A stretch of 64,000 nucleotides of DNA from contig CM055607.1 of assembly GCA_029379385.1 (NCBI GenBank), positions 11,594,001 through 11,658,000 on the forward strand, read 5' to 3'. Made by a program: the position numbers and the translations under genes. The notes beneath the pieces were generated by a model, which worked only from the letters and a program-made list of their open reading frames with translations, did not search any database and was not told where the DNA came from. Of this stretch, positions 39,594 to 50,614 are shown piece after piece. How positions within the stretch are numbered: position 1 is the first letter of the stretch; every line of letters begins with the position of its first letter. The DNA comes from Quillaja saponaria (taxonomy: Eukaryota > Streptophyta > Magnoliopsida > Fabales > Quillajaceae).

Positions 39594-40942
39594 TCTATAC
39601 TAAATATAAAATTTGTGTAAATAACAAATTTTTTAATTTTCTTAAATATCTTTATGAATTTATTTTTATATTATAAAGTCACATTAATAGTTATTTTGTT
39701 ACAAATGAATTATTTTTTTATATTTTTTATTTAATTTAATATTAGTAAGATTGTAATTATTTTTAGTACTATTAATTTTTTATATACTAATTCTTTTTAA
39801 TCTTAACAAATTTATAATTATATGTTAGTAGTAATTAAGATTGACTTTCTCAATTTTTTTGTTTAATAATTTTCTAATAATCATATTGCTTTAAGTTTTT
39901 CTCAAATTTATATGAATTAAAATAAATAGTAAGAATATAGTTTTTATGATTATAATAATATTGTTTCTGTTAATTCATAATATTTTAAAAAAAATCATAT
40001 GTTAATATTAGTTAAATTAGATTTTTTTATTTTTTTGGTTTAATAAGTTTCTAATAATTATTATAATTTTTAATTTTTTGCAAATTTATGAATTAATTTT
40101 TTGTTTAAATACTATGAATTAACAAAATTTTAATATTATTGTTTTAACATTTAATTCTTCATCCATCTTTTTTTTTTTTTTTTTTTTTTTTTGGTACATT
40201 GAAGTGCTCGAACTTGGCACTAAGAGGTAGAAAAAACAGGTATTAACTGATTGAGTTAAGCTCTCGATGATATTCTTCTTCCATCTTAAGAATTAAAAAT
40301 ATAAATATATATATTTATGAATTTAATTTTTTTGGTTAGATTTATCTATTTATTTACGAATATAAAATGGTTTAGTAGAAGAAATATTATTTTCTTAAAT
40401 ACCCTATAAGTTTTTACTATGACATCTATACTTTTTTTATTGTTATTTTATTTCAAATAGACTATATATTTTACTTTTTTAATTCTTCTTCATTTTAATA
40501 TTAATTTATAACAATTGATATTTTTATGTCCTAATTTAATATTAAAAAATATATAATTTATCAATAACTATATATCAATAATAATTATAATTGAACTTTT
40601 TAATTTTTTATTTAATAAGTTTTAAATAATTATTAAATTATAAATTAATTTTTTTTAAAATACTATGAATTAAAATAAATATTAAGAGTATAATTTTTAT
40701 GATTAAAATATTAGTGTGCTAATTTTTTTTTCCATCTTTGATTTAAAAATAAAATAAAAAATTATATGTTTATATGATGAATCAAATCCTTTAATGAATT
40801 TATCTATTTGTTTAATATCATTAACATAGAGTAATATTTTTTATCAACTATAATATTTTGATATGTATATTAATTATTAATAAACATATATAGATATATC
40901 ATAAATATAATTTACGTGTAATATGCGTGTCACGAAAACTAG
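39594..40942 (+). mobile_element. Non-autonomous Helitron-like element with defined borders
   Basis: It starts TCTATACTAAATATAAAA and ends GTCACGAAAACTAG, i.e. 5' TC and 3' CTAG, without terminal inverted repeats or target duplication. These borders are confirmed by the uninterrupted copy of the target next door (copy 2 at 40991-41081), where AATAATAAA continues straight into TAAATTAAATATG. The interior is over 80 percent A+T by eye, with no rep-helicase coding. A SINE is nested at 40170-40285. Confidence 0.75.
40170..40285 (-). mobile_element. tRNA-derived SINE nested in the Helitron-like element
   Basis: On the minus strand a head like GAGCTTAACTCAATCAGTTA (A-box-like) is followed by CCAAGTTCGAGCACTTC (B-box-like) and then, after GTACC, a run of about 30 A residues. 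That order, with a pol III promoter and a 3' poly-A, is diagnostic of a SINE. Confidence 0.65.
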
Positions 40943-42009
40943 AAAATTAAATATGTACCTAATAATGATTAACAAATTTACTTAGATCCCGACTCATTTT
41001 TAAAAAGCAATAGGAACATAGTCAAAATAATAAATAAATTAAATATGTCCTAATAGTGATTAACAAATTGGCTTAGATCCCAGTCCAACTATTATTCACA
41101 AACAAGATAGGTGGACTTGGACTGTTTCAAGTAAATGTAATGCTTTTTAGCAAAAAAAAAAAAAGTAAATGTAATGCTGATTTGGTGTAAATATCTGGCT
41201 TATTTATTTTCAACATATGATATCAATTTTTAATTTTTATATATTAAAAAAAGTGAAGATTCTTCAATTTTGAGCAAAGAAGCTGCCTAGCCACATACAA
41301 AGTGATACGTGTGAGGTAAGGTATGGTGCTGACGTACTGGGACGTCCATTTTCATTAGACATAGCTGTACCTCTATCACTCTATGAATTATTATTCACAA
41401 ATAAAATGAAACATAAATGGTCCCCAAGTGTTTTTATTTCTCAATAATTTATTTGGAGAGCACAGCCTAAGAGTCTGTATTAATGATGTTCAGCTTCTCA
41501 AGGAGGAATATTGCACATGATATGCTGTTTAAATTGAGAACCACTTGTTGCTAATTATGTCACTACACGTGCATTCTATAAATTACAAATTGAACTAAGA
41601 CTTCCATGTTTGACATGTTTGCTAAGTATATGTGTTTTTAATTGAATTTTTGTGTTTCAATTTTTGTTAAGAGAGACTATGGCAACTAAAACTTTAATTT
41701 TTTTTTTGGCATAGATAATATTTTTTTAATTGAATCAGATCAATAATTAGTTAATATATATAAAAATTAACCCAAATAGCCAAATATAGTCCAGTGACAA
41801 GTCCTTATCTAGAGATCCAAGAGTTACGATTCCTAGAATACTTGCTTGGGGGTATATTTTTCTTTTTCTCTCTTTTATAAAAAAAATAAAAATTATTAGA
41901 ATATACTTTACTGCTAAGTTTAAAATAAAAAAACTTAAAAAATAAAAATAAAAATAGAATGAGTAGGGCAATAATATCTTGTACAATTGTTTTTAGTGTT
42001 CAAAGTTTA

Positions 42010-42640
42010 TTAGGCTTTGTTTGGATAAGGTATTTTAAATTTAAGAATTTGATATTAATTCACTTCAAATCTATCAATTTAGAATACTATCATTTGAAAT
42101 GTATTGATTATTATTATTATTTTTTGTTTGGATACAATAACTAAATTAGAATATTTGAAATCTAATCATTTAAAATATAATATTTGATAGCAAAAAATAA
42201 TACTAAGAATATAGATTTGGAATTTTTAATTTTTAATTTAATTATACTTAAATTTCAAATCTAAATTATTATTTTTTTCTTCTATTTATCAAGAAAATGA
42301 GATGAACATAAAATATATAAATTTTAAAAATAAAATAAAATAAAAGACGGAAAACACACTCTACTCTACTACTACCAAAATATATTTTAAAAGCTTTAAA
42401 TCATATTTTTAATTGTCTCAATAATCAACTAATTAGTTTGTTAAAATGGTTGTTGACAACTAATTTCATACAAAGAGGTAGTTCAAATATAGGGGCTGAA
42501 ATGAGTGAAATCCTTACAAAAATTTGACCAAAATCCAAACATTTTAACATTAAAAATAATCAAACAGAAAATGACTAATTCCAAATTCAAAATTCTAATT
42601 CATAAGTCAAATCCACCTATCTAAACAAAGTTAAGGACCT
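42010..42640. mobile_element. MITE-like element with imperfect terminal inverted repeats
   Basis: The left end reads TTAGGCTTTGTTTGGATAAG. The right end, on the complement, reads CTTAACTTTGTTTAGATAGG. TTA beside both ends would fit the 3-bp TWA duplication of PIF/Harbinger (Tourist-like) MITEs. The inner sequence is AT-rich with a second internal TTGTTTGGATA. Superfamily assignment is inference. Confidence 0.45.
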
Positions 42641-43544
42641 TTTGTTACATGTTCAAGTTTTAAAGACTATACCAATATTTTTGTTTCTAAAAAAAAAAAT
42701 AATAATCGTTTTTTGCATGTGTATTACGTTTTATGATGAAAATGAAAAAGAAAAAAAAACAAAAGAAAAAATTTCAAAAGAAAATTGAGAAAGAAAGTGT
42801 CGGTGGAGTCCCGGAGGGTTTGGATCACCGGCCCAGTAGCAATGTCTGTATACGTGTGGCGGTTCGCAAGTTTCTCAATCAAATATTCAATAATACAGCT
42901 TCGCCCTATCGACTATCTTGGTTGTCCTTGTGTGGTCCACGCCACGCGGCATGACTTATGCAATCGGTCTTGCTTTTCACATGTTGCGGTTTACAAGTTA
43001 CAACACTCCTTTCTCATATACTTATTCAATTAATTGGAGTGCTCAATTCAAGAAATTAATTTTGCTGTCAAATCTAAGCTAGTTCTAATTACTTCATACT
43101 CATCTTTCAATCAAACAAAGATTAACACTAGTTCTAATTACTTAATATTCTACTTGGTGTGACGATGAAAAATATGTTTTATGTATTGATTTTTTACATT
43201 TTAATTCGTAAAATTGGTCATTAAAAATAAAATTTTATAAATATCTTAATTAATAATATATATGACATGTTTTAAAATTAATTACCAAAATAATTAGTTG
43301 AGATTCTTGTAAATTGTGACCTAAATATATTTTATTATAAAAAAAAAGAAAAGATAATCATAAATTTTTGGAAAAAAATAAAATTGATTTGAATGAATAT
43401 ATGTATAATATTGAGTTGATTCATTGAAAAAATAATCTAATACACATATCGTTTACACATAAAAACTCTAATTTGACTTAACGGAATTGTCATGGACAAC
43501 ACGTTGCAAATCTTTTACTATCAATTAAGAAAACAATTTTAGGT

Positions 43545-44190
43545 AATAATCTAAATTTAATTATTTAGTGTCAGCATAATTTCTTTTTTTATCGGTTAAA
43601 TAAAAAATCAGTAAGTAGTAATGTACATTTAATTAACTAGTGCCAGCATATTTTTTTTTTTAGTTTTTTCTAATGAGTGTTCTTATCACACTTATTAATG
43701 TCTTTTAAAGTAGAATAAATATAATTTTTAAAATTAAAATTTCAAATATCAATTCATATAATAGATAACATTAAAATTATTATCAATTTAAAATACTAAA
43801 TATTATAAATTTTTTATTTATAAAACTCATGTTAAAAAATTTATCATTTTTATCAATTAAGTAAATAATTAATAGGTAATAATGTAAATTTAATTAACTA
43901 GTTTCTTTTTAAGCTTTTCTAATGGGTATTCTTAGACTACATTAATATGATTTTTAAATTTTATTTCTTTTATAAATATCAAATTTATGTATTAAATAAT
44001 ATTAAAATTATAATGAATTAACATAATAAATATTACAAATTTTTTTATATATAAAACCTATTAAATGTCCTCATGGTACTTCAAAATTCTTTTTTTTTTA
44101 ATCAATTAAGTAAACGATTAATAGGTAATTATCTAAATTAAAAAAAAATTGGTAAATATAATTAATTAGTGCCAGCATAATTCATAGTGT
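43545..44190. repeat. Diverged tandem repeat of about 265 bp, roughly 2.5 copies
   Basis: The string AATTAACTAGT(GCCAGCATA) recurs at about 43631, 43892 and 44160, each preceded by TAATAGGTAAT(A)ATGTAAATTT-like sequence and followed by CTAATGRGTRTTCTTA. A partial copy starts near 43545. Confidence 0.6.
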
Positions 44191-44422
44191 ACTTTTTTTT
44201 TTTTTTTTTTGTGGAGAAGAATGATTTATAGAGGAACAACTGTATTACTTTTTTTCTTTTTTTGGTGTTGGAGGAAATCATGTTTGCACATTTGCGTCAC
44301 ATCAGCACATCACATGGCAAGACTGTGCATACCAAAAATCACTGGACAAACTGGACAGAACATCACAGGAGGGAAAAGAAAAACGGAATCAGGTTTAAGC
44401 CATACTTCCCGCAACTAAAATT

Positions 44423-44432
44423 GGCACGTGCC
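44423..44432. promoter_or_regulatory. Palindromic G-box GGCACGTGCC upstream of GT47 gene
   Basis: A perfect 10-bp palindrome containing the CACGTG core, 259 bases before the GT47 start codon. G-boxes are bound by bZIP and bHLH factors; function here is inferred. Confidence 0.45.
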
Positions 44433-44489
44433 CATGCAAAAGGAGTTCATACTCTGTCGGTTGCCCAGCGCAGCCGGTTAACTTACCGG

Positions 44490-44497
44490 ACACGTGT
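44490..44497. promoter_or_regulatory. Palindromic ACACGTGT element upstream of GT47 gene
   Basis: A second CACGTG-core palindrome of the ABRE/G-box class, 65 bases downstream of the first. Confidence 0.45.
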
Positions 44498-44625
44498 ATA
44501 TTCACAATCCACTTTAGTAACTTAGCCAATCTTTTAAGCAAAACGCTTCTTTCAAAACCTCGAATCAACACAAGCAAGTGAACGACACTTTACACGATTC
44601 ATCCATCTTCTTCTCTATCTTACTC

Positions 44626-44633
44626 TGACGTCA
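44626..44633. promoter_or_regulatory. TGACGTCA palindrome (C-box/CRE class) upstream of GT47 gene
   Basis: A perfect bZIP-type site 58 bases before the start codon, probably in the leader or core promoter. Confidence 0.45.
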
Positions 44634-44690
44634 ACCACATAGCCCCTACTTTTTTTCCGGTTCACTTCACCGGAAAAGTTTAGACTACTT

Positions 44691-46190
44691 ATGCTTCCTG
44701 TTTCCGATCGCTCCCCGTCGGAACTTCAGTCTATTAAGAAAACCAAAACCTCCGAGTTATCAGGCGGTAAAAACTCTTTGAGCCCTCTCAGCTCTGCTCT
44801 CCACCCTTATTTCTCTCCTCAGCACCCTCGCACATGGATCCTCCTGACGATTCTCTTTATACAGATCTCTGTCCTCTTCTGCATCGGTTCATTTTCCCCT
44901 TCTCGCCACCGCCATCAAATCCCTCTTTCGTACACCGCGGAAAGCATCTCCGAACAACCGTCCAGCGGTAATTCCGGTGAACAAGACCAATGTGGGTTCG
45001 GGAAGATTTTTGTTTACGACCTTCCCAAAACCTTCAACCAAGAAATTCTTGATAATTGCGACAATTTGAATCCATGGAGTTCACGCTGCGACGCTCTTTC
45101 CAATGACGGGTTTGGTCAGCAAGCTACTGGGCTCGCGGGTCTTGTGCCGGAGGAATTGATCCCGGCCTGGTATTGGACAGACCAGTTTGTTTCGGAGGTA
45201 ATCTTCCACAATCGGATTCTGAACCACAAGTGCAGAGTCTTGGAGCCGGAATCAGCTACGGCGTTCTACATCCCATTTTACGCTGGACTGGCGGTGGGTA
45301 AATATTTGTGGTCCAATGGTAGTGCTAAAGAGCGCGATCATCACTGCGAGATGTTGTTGAAGTGGGTCCAGGATCAAACGTATTACAAGAGATCTAACGG
45401 TTGGGATCACTTCATTACTATGGGCCGCATTACATGGGATTTTCGCCGGTCAAAAGACGAGGATTGGGGTTCAAGTTGTATTTACATGGCAGGTATGAGG
45501 AATATTACTCGCCTTCTGATTGAGCGAAATCCATGGGACTATTTTGATGTTGGTGTTCCTTACCCCACTGGATTCCATCCTAGATCCGACTCGGACGTAA
45601 CTCAGTGGCAAAACTACGTCCGTGAACGCAAGCGCAACACTCTGTTCTGCTTCGCCGGAGCAAAACGTGGCACGATTAAGAACGATTTCCGTGGTCTGCT
45701 ACTGAGTCAATGTGAGAACGAGCAAGGGTCTTGCCGAGTCGTGAATTGCTCTGGAGCTCGTTGCTCTAATGGTACGTCGGCGATTCTCGAAACTTTTCTA
45801 GACTCGGATTTTTGTTTGCAGCCGAGAGGAGATAGCTTCACCCGCAGGTCAATATTTGATTGCATGATTGCCGGTTCAATCCCTGTATTTTTCTGGAGGC
45901 GAACCGCTTATTTCCAGTATGAGTGGTTTTTACCAGGTGAACCGGAGAGTTTCTCGGTTTTTATACACCGGGATGAGGTTAAAAATGGAACTTCCATAAA
46001 ATCTGTGCTTGAGAAGTATAGCAAGGAGGAGGTGAGGAAAATGAGAGAAAAGGTGATTGATTACATGCCCAAATTTCTGTTTGCAAAACCCCAAGATGGG
46101 TTAGAGACTGTACAGGATGCATTTGATGTTGCCATTGATGGGGTATTGAGGAGGTTTAAGGAGCACAGAGAATGGGAATTCAAGTGGTAG
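44691..46190 (+). CDS. XLT2: GT47 (exostosin-like) glycosyltransferase, probable xyloglucan galactosyltransferase of XLT2 type
   Basis: A single intronless frame of 499 aa with type II Golgi topology: a basic, Ser-rich cytosolic tail (residues 1-48), one membrane anchor (WILLTILFIQISVLFCIGSF, about 49-67), a stem, and an exostosin/GT47 domain from about residue 100 to the end. Typical motifs are CGFGKIFVYDLPKTFN, AWYWTDQFVSEVIFHNRIL, TAFYIPFYAGLAVGKYLW, GWDHFITMGRITWDFRR and DFCLQPRGDSFTRRSIFD followed by GSIPVFF, the presumed UDP-sugar-binding part. Family knowledge: subgroup-A GT47 enzymes (MUR3, XLT2) add galactose to xyloglucan side chains in the Golgi. Length and the MLPVS start favour XLT2 over MUR3 (about 620 aa), but another subgroup-A GT47 is possible. 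The upstream in-frame region has no better start. Confidence 0.85.
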   Translation: MLPVSDRSPSELQSIKKTKTSELSGGKNSLSPLSSALHPYFSPQHPRTWILLTILFIQISVLFCIGSFSPSRHRHQIPLSYTAESISEQPSSGNSGEQDQCGFGKIFVYDLPKTFNQEILDNCDNLNPWSSRCDALSNDGFGQQATGLAGLVPEELIPAWYWTDQFVSEVIFHNRILNHKCRVLEPESATAFYIPFYAGLAVGKYLWSNGSAKERDHHCEMLLKWVQDQTYYKRSNGWDHFITMGRITWDFRRSKDEDWGSSCIYMAGMRNITRLLIERNPWDYFDVGVPYPTGFHPRSDSDVTQWQNYVRERKRNTLFCFAGAKRGTIKNDFRGLLLSQCENEQGSCRVVNCSGARCSNGTSAILETFLDSDFCLQPRGDSFTRRSIFDCMIAGSIPVFFWRRTAYFQYEWFLPGEPESFSVFIHRDEVKNGTSIKSVLEKYSKEEVRKMREKVIDYMPKFLFAKPQDGLETVQDAFDVAIDGVLRRFKEHREWEFKW

Positions 46191-48019
46191 TTGGAAATTT
46201 GTGAGAGTAAAATGGGAATTCAATGTCTTTTAGATGAATTGGAAATTTGATAGGATCATAGACTACAGAGTGTAAGAGTATGTTGCAGGTTATAGAATTG
46301 TTTATTTTTATGACAAGAAGATGAAAATGGAAGCTGATCAACAATGGTGCTCTTCTTCGTACTTGTATGTAATTCTTTTACTGTAATTTTATATACATTT
46401 CAGAGATATTTATTTATTGGTATTTTCTCTTTTGTAAGTTGTATTCTTTCCTTGAGAGTTGGAAAACATATATAAAATTCAAGTTTCGAGGAAATTGGGG
46501 TATCTTTGCAATGAAGTGGTACAGTGCAACTGCCGCTGGTTACTGGTTGCTGGTCTGTAACTTTGGGTAGCTGATGACTATGGAAGTTGTGTTTTGACAG
46601 AGAATATGATGGGGGTGAGAAAGAAAAGATTTTTTCGGCACCAAAATTAATCCACCTCTGCACTCAGGTCGATTTTACATTTTTTTAACAGAATTTTCAC
46701 AAAAAATAATTTCGAGAGGATGATTGCTTTATTGCTGTAATTATTTCATTATGGCAACTGAAGTGTATGTAGCAAATTGTATGTGATTTTTTTTTTTTTA
46801 ATTATTTAGTGATCAGATAGTATTTAAGCATAATTTATGATCAGTTTTTTTGCACTTTTACTAATTTACTTTTTTATTCATTTAAAAGTACTTTTACTAA
46901 TTTATCTTTTTACTGATTTAAAAGTAATTCATTCAAGTCAGAATTTAAAATTTTAGAGGGAATTTAACTCTCATGACCTTTCCATTTTCCAAAACTGATT
47001 CAATGAAAAATAATTCATGCTTAACAAAAGTTTATGTGTGCAAAGTAAAATATAAAAAATCTTATAATGTGCCCAAAAAAAAAAAAAAAAAATTTATTAG
47101 TTTAATAATATTATGCAACGGGGGTTTCAGCCTTTTAATTTTTTAAGAATAAAAGGAGACAAAAACATTATAGGTTTGTCGTTTTCTTTTTAAACTCCGT
47201 GGAACGCACTGCTAAAGATAAGTTGCTAAATTCATATCCTTGTTTAATTCTTTTCTTTTCTAAAAAGAAAGACGGCATTATTCTCTCACTTTTTCCATTT
47301 TTCATAAATTAATAGTACCAAGCCCAAACTTAGAGGGGATCCAAAATGAACATATACCCCAAGCCCAAATTGTAAATAGTCCACATACCATTCCAAGTGA
47401 GATTTTTGAAAACGGATCAACGGAGAGTTTTTTTTGCTGAAGAGTCCCCGGGGAGAAATAAAATAGTGCCGTTTCACGGAAAACAAAAACCCTAATTGTT
47501 TTTGTTCTTCAACCCAAAAGATTGCTTTCTATTTCTTAGAGGGTTTGAAGGCTGTGGAGGCCTGAAAAAGGTTAAGGGCTTGAACGAAACTGGAATCGCA
47601 GAATAAGAAAGTGACTAAGAATCTTGCTGCTGTCGAAGAAACTCTTCATCTCCTTCCCTTCCTTATAGATTATGGAAGTCTTACTCGTGGTTGTATTTTT
47701 ACAGCCAATGCAAGTGACTAAGTGAGGCAAAATGATTGCTCAATCAATATTTTTCTAGTTCTGCCTCCACCATTAGCTTTAGTTGTAATATTTACTTGTA
47801 CTAGTAGCAAATTCAGAACTTAGTGCTTTCTTTTAAACATCGTAATGTATAGTACAATCGTGCTGGCAGCTCACGTTTATTAAAATAATTATAAAATTTT
47901 ATATCAAGTTGTGACATTCTTCTCGTATACTGTTTACTCTAGGAATCGCAGACCCATAAAACAAAAATTGTTTCATAAGTGGAACACATTAATTGTCCAC
48001 TTGTACGTTGGATGGTAAG
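46191..48019. other. Intergenic region up to the LTR element
   Basis: The first about 200 bases are GT47 3' UTR. The rest is AT-rich with an A run near 47071-47090. Around 47480-47580, AAAACCCTAATTG and a pyrimidine-rich stretch resemble a plant promoter or leader, but no coding exon follows before the LTR element. Confidence 0.5.
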
Positions 48020-48258
48020 TGTTAATACAAATATTCACTTAGGCCCAATAAGCCCAGGCCCACCAAAGGCTCTACAAATACAAGTTTTACACTCTCCAAA
48101 AAGGTTAAGTCTCTCTACACCTTAGCTCTCCCTTTATCTCTCTAGCTACTGACTTGAGCTTCTGAGTGTTGACAGGTCTCCAGGACCACCCTTGCAGGTC
48201 TCCAGCTTGACCTCTCTAACTCTCCAGCTCTCCAGCTCGGACAAATCCAACATTAACA
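48020..48258 (+). repeat. 5' LTR
   Basis: Begins TGTTAATACAAATATTCACT and ends TCCAACATTAACA. It is about 8 bp longer than the 3' LTR, owing to an extra CTCTCCAG-type repeat unit near its end. Confidence 0.9.
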
Positions 48259-48277
48259 TTGGTGCCATCTGTGGGAA
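48259..48277 (+). other. Primer binding site
   Basis: TTGGTGCCATCTGTGGGAA directly follows the 5' LTR. The TGGTGCC part would pair with the 3' end of a priming tRNA. The matching tRNA was not identified. Confidence 0.6.
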
Positions 48278-48365
48278 ATTCATATGATTTGAATTTCCTA
48301 ACCTCCACGCAACTCTCCAGGTCTCTAATCATTGGGCGAGCTGCTCTTCTAATCAATTTTCAGGC

Positions 48366-48900
48366 AATTTTCGACGACCTGAAAACTTGGGCGACCACCC
48401 GAATCGAAGCTGCCGACCTCACGGGTCTTTTCGTCCAAACCATAAGCTCGCCGAAGTCTACACGTGCCCCTACGCGCAGCATCAAGACTCGGCACTCTGG
48501 CATGTCGCCAGTTTTTGGTGCATGGCGACCTGCTGTTCAGGTCCATTTTCAGGCCCATTCCGGCGACCAGAGAACTCGGGCGACCACCTGAATCGAAGCT
48601 GCCGACCTCACGGGTCGTCCCGTCCAAACCACAAGCTCGCTGGAGTCTTCACGCGCCCCCACGTGCGGCATCAAGACTCGGCACTCTGCTAGGTCGCCAG
48701 TTTTTGGTGCATGGCGACCTGCTGTTCAGGTCCATTTTCAGGCCCATTCCGGCGACCTAAGAACTTGGGCAACCACCCGAATTGAAGTTGCCGACCTCAC
48801 GGGTCTTCCGGTCCAAACCGGAAGCTTGCCAGATCATGCACGCCTTCCTACGAGCGGCTACAAGCGGCGGCACTCCGCCACGTCGCCAACTTTGGGAATA
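48366..48900. repeat. 189-bp tandem array, about 2.8 copies, inside the LTR element
   Basis: GCCGACCTCACGGGTC recurs at 48412, 48601 and 48790, spaced exactly 189. Each unit also carries TCGCCAGTTTTTGGTGCATG and GGCGACC strings. The third copy is more diverged. 189 is 63 codons, so frames stay open across units, but no known protein is encoded. Confidence 0.85.
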
Positions 48901-49899
48901 TCACATGCCTCTCCCAACTCAGCCCACCAAGAGCCCAGCCCAATAAAAGTGCAGATCTCCAACTCGGGCTGACAAATAAAGCCCACCATGTCGGCCCAAA
49001 TCCAAACAAGGCCCAGGTTATCTATTTTGCTATCTAGTTCCTATACTTCATATATATTATGGTAATGACCCATATAGTTTACATATTTATAAAATTGGCT
49101 CAAATATTTAAATAATTATAATTTTGAACTGTTAATTTAACTATATCTCACATTCGGGCCAAATATATTTTTAAATTACATAAATGGTCCAAATGTTTAT
49201 ATATTCACATAATTATCACATATCTTTTCATATTTATCAAATATGCCCATATCATTTATATTATTTACATAAATGATTCAAATTAATTACACAGTAGTCC
49301 ACAAGTTTTTATATTATCATATAATTGACCGAAGTAATTTTAGAAAATTACATATAGGCCCTAAAATTCTTTAAATGGCTTAATTTTTTTTTAAATTTTA
49401 CACAAATTGCTTGCAAACTTCTATATTCTTATAGAAACTCTTGTCAATTTTATATCTTCATGCAAATCTGCTAGAATCGAATGTTCAGCTTAATTTATGT
49501 CTGCTTAATTGTCGGATTACATGTTCATCAACAACAAAAATATTCCAAGTCTTGAAAATAAAGGGTAGGGTAGCTTAAAAATACCATAATTATAAGGCCA
49601 TCACAAAAATGACCCGGTCACTCACTTGACAAAATAATGGGTGTCTTAAGGTATAGAGGACCAATAATTCACCTCGCCTACATCCTGCACTTTGTAGCAG
49701 GATAAAAATGATAATTACAATGCAACTATATCTTTGACATATTATTGTATATTCAGAAAGTATATTATTACATGTTCACCATCACATGTGGCTAATGAAT
49801 TTTTCTGTTGAGATCGGTCGTTTGACCACAGTTGCAAGAAATTTCGGCAGGTGAAGTTGAAAGGGAGAGGCATAGCCCCCTAAAACCAATCAAAAAGAA

Positions 49900-50614
49900 G
49901 ATCTCCAAAATCCGGGCGCGGTTGAGGTTCACCTGGTTGATTCAACGACCCTGACAGGGAACTCGACCTCCCGGTGCTAGCGGTTAGGCACACGAGGCCG
50001 CCAGGTTTTCACCCGCAGTCCGAGCCTCCACCGAGTCTCCAAGATCTCCAAAACCCGGGAGCGGTTGAGGTTCACCTGGTCAATTCAACGACCCTGACAG
50101 GGAACTCGACCCCTCGGTGCTCGCGGTCAAGCACGCGAGGCCGCCAGGTTTTCACCCGCGGTCCGAGCCTCCGCCGAGTCTCCAAGATCTCCAAAACCCG
50201 GGCGCGGTTGAGGTTCACCTGGTCGATTCAACGACCCTAACAGGGAACTCGACCCCCCGGTGGTCGCGGTCAGGCACACGAGGTTGCCAGGTTTTCACTC
50301 GCGGTCCGAGCCTCCGCCGAGTCTCCAAGATCTCTAAAACCCGAGCGCGGTTGAGATTCACCTGGTCAATTCAACGACCTTGACAGGGAACTTGACCCCC
50401 CGGTGCTCGCGGTCAGGCACGCGAGGCCACTAGGTTTTCACCCACGGTCCGAGCCTCTGCCGAGTCTCCAAGATCTCCAAAACTCGGGCGTGGTTGAGAT
50501 TGACCTGGTCAATTCAACAACCTTAACAGGGAACTCGACCTCCCGGTGCTCGTGGTCAGGCACGCGAGGTCGCCAGGTTTTCACCCACTGTCCGAGCCTC
50601 TGCCGAGTTCGCCC
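49900..50614. repeat. 143-bp tandem array, five copies, inside the LTR element
   Basis: GATCTCCAAAA begins units at 49900, 50043, 50186, 50329 (one mismatch) and 50472, exactly 143 apart. Each contains CGGTTGAGGTTCACCTGGT, CAACGACCCTGACAGGGAAC and CCGCCAGGTTTTCACCCGC. The array is GC-rich in an AT-rich setting. 143 is not a multiple of 3, so the repeated short open frames here are not a conserved protein. Confidence 0.9.

Larger units (their letters stand above)
39549..41081. repeat. Tandem 91-bp duplication, first copy split by a Helitron-like insertion
   Basis: Copy 1 is 39549-39593 plus 40943-40990; copy 2 is the continuous 40991-41081. Both run from GACTCATTTTT through AATAATAAA and ATTAAATATG to CTTAGATCCC, and differ at only a few positions. 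Confidence 0.8.
38713..44690. other. Transposon-rich intergenic region between NEET and GT47 genes
   Basis: About 6 kb of AT-rich sequence with a MITE-like inverted repeat near 39305-39420, a Helitron-like element (39594-40942) with a nested SINE, a MITE-like element (42010-42640) and a 265-bp tandem repeat (43545-44190). A moderately GC-richer patch at 42780-43010 has short open frames with no recognisable domain. No gene is supported. Confidence 0.6.

Noticed and set aside
42733..43033. Short plus-strand frames in a GC-richer patch
   Set aside because: Two overlapping frames compete, neither with a recognisable motif, and the first begins with a poly-Lys run from an A-rich tract.
48259..48760. 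Open frames of 98-110 residues in the LTR element as a possible gag
   Set aside because: They arise from the 189-bp array in several frames and both strands, and show no zinc knuckle or gag-like pattern.
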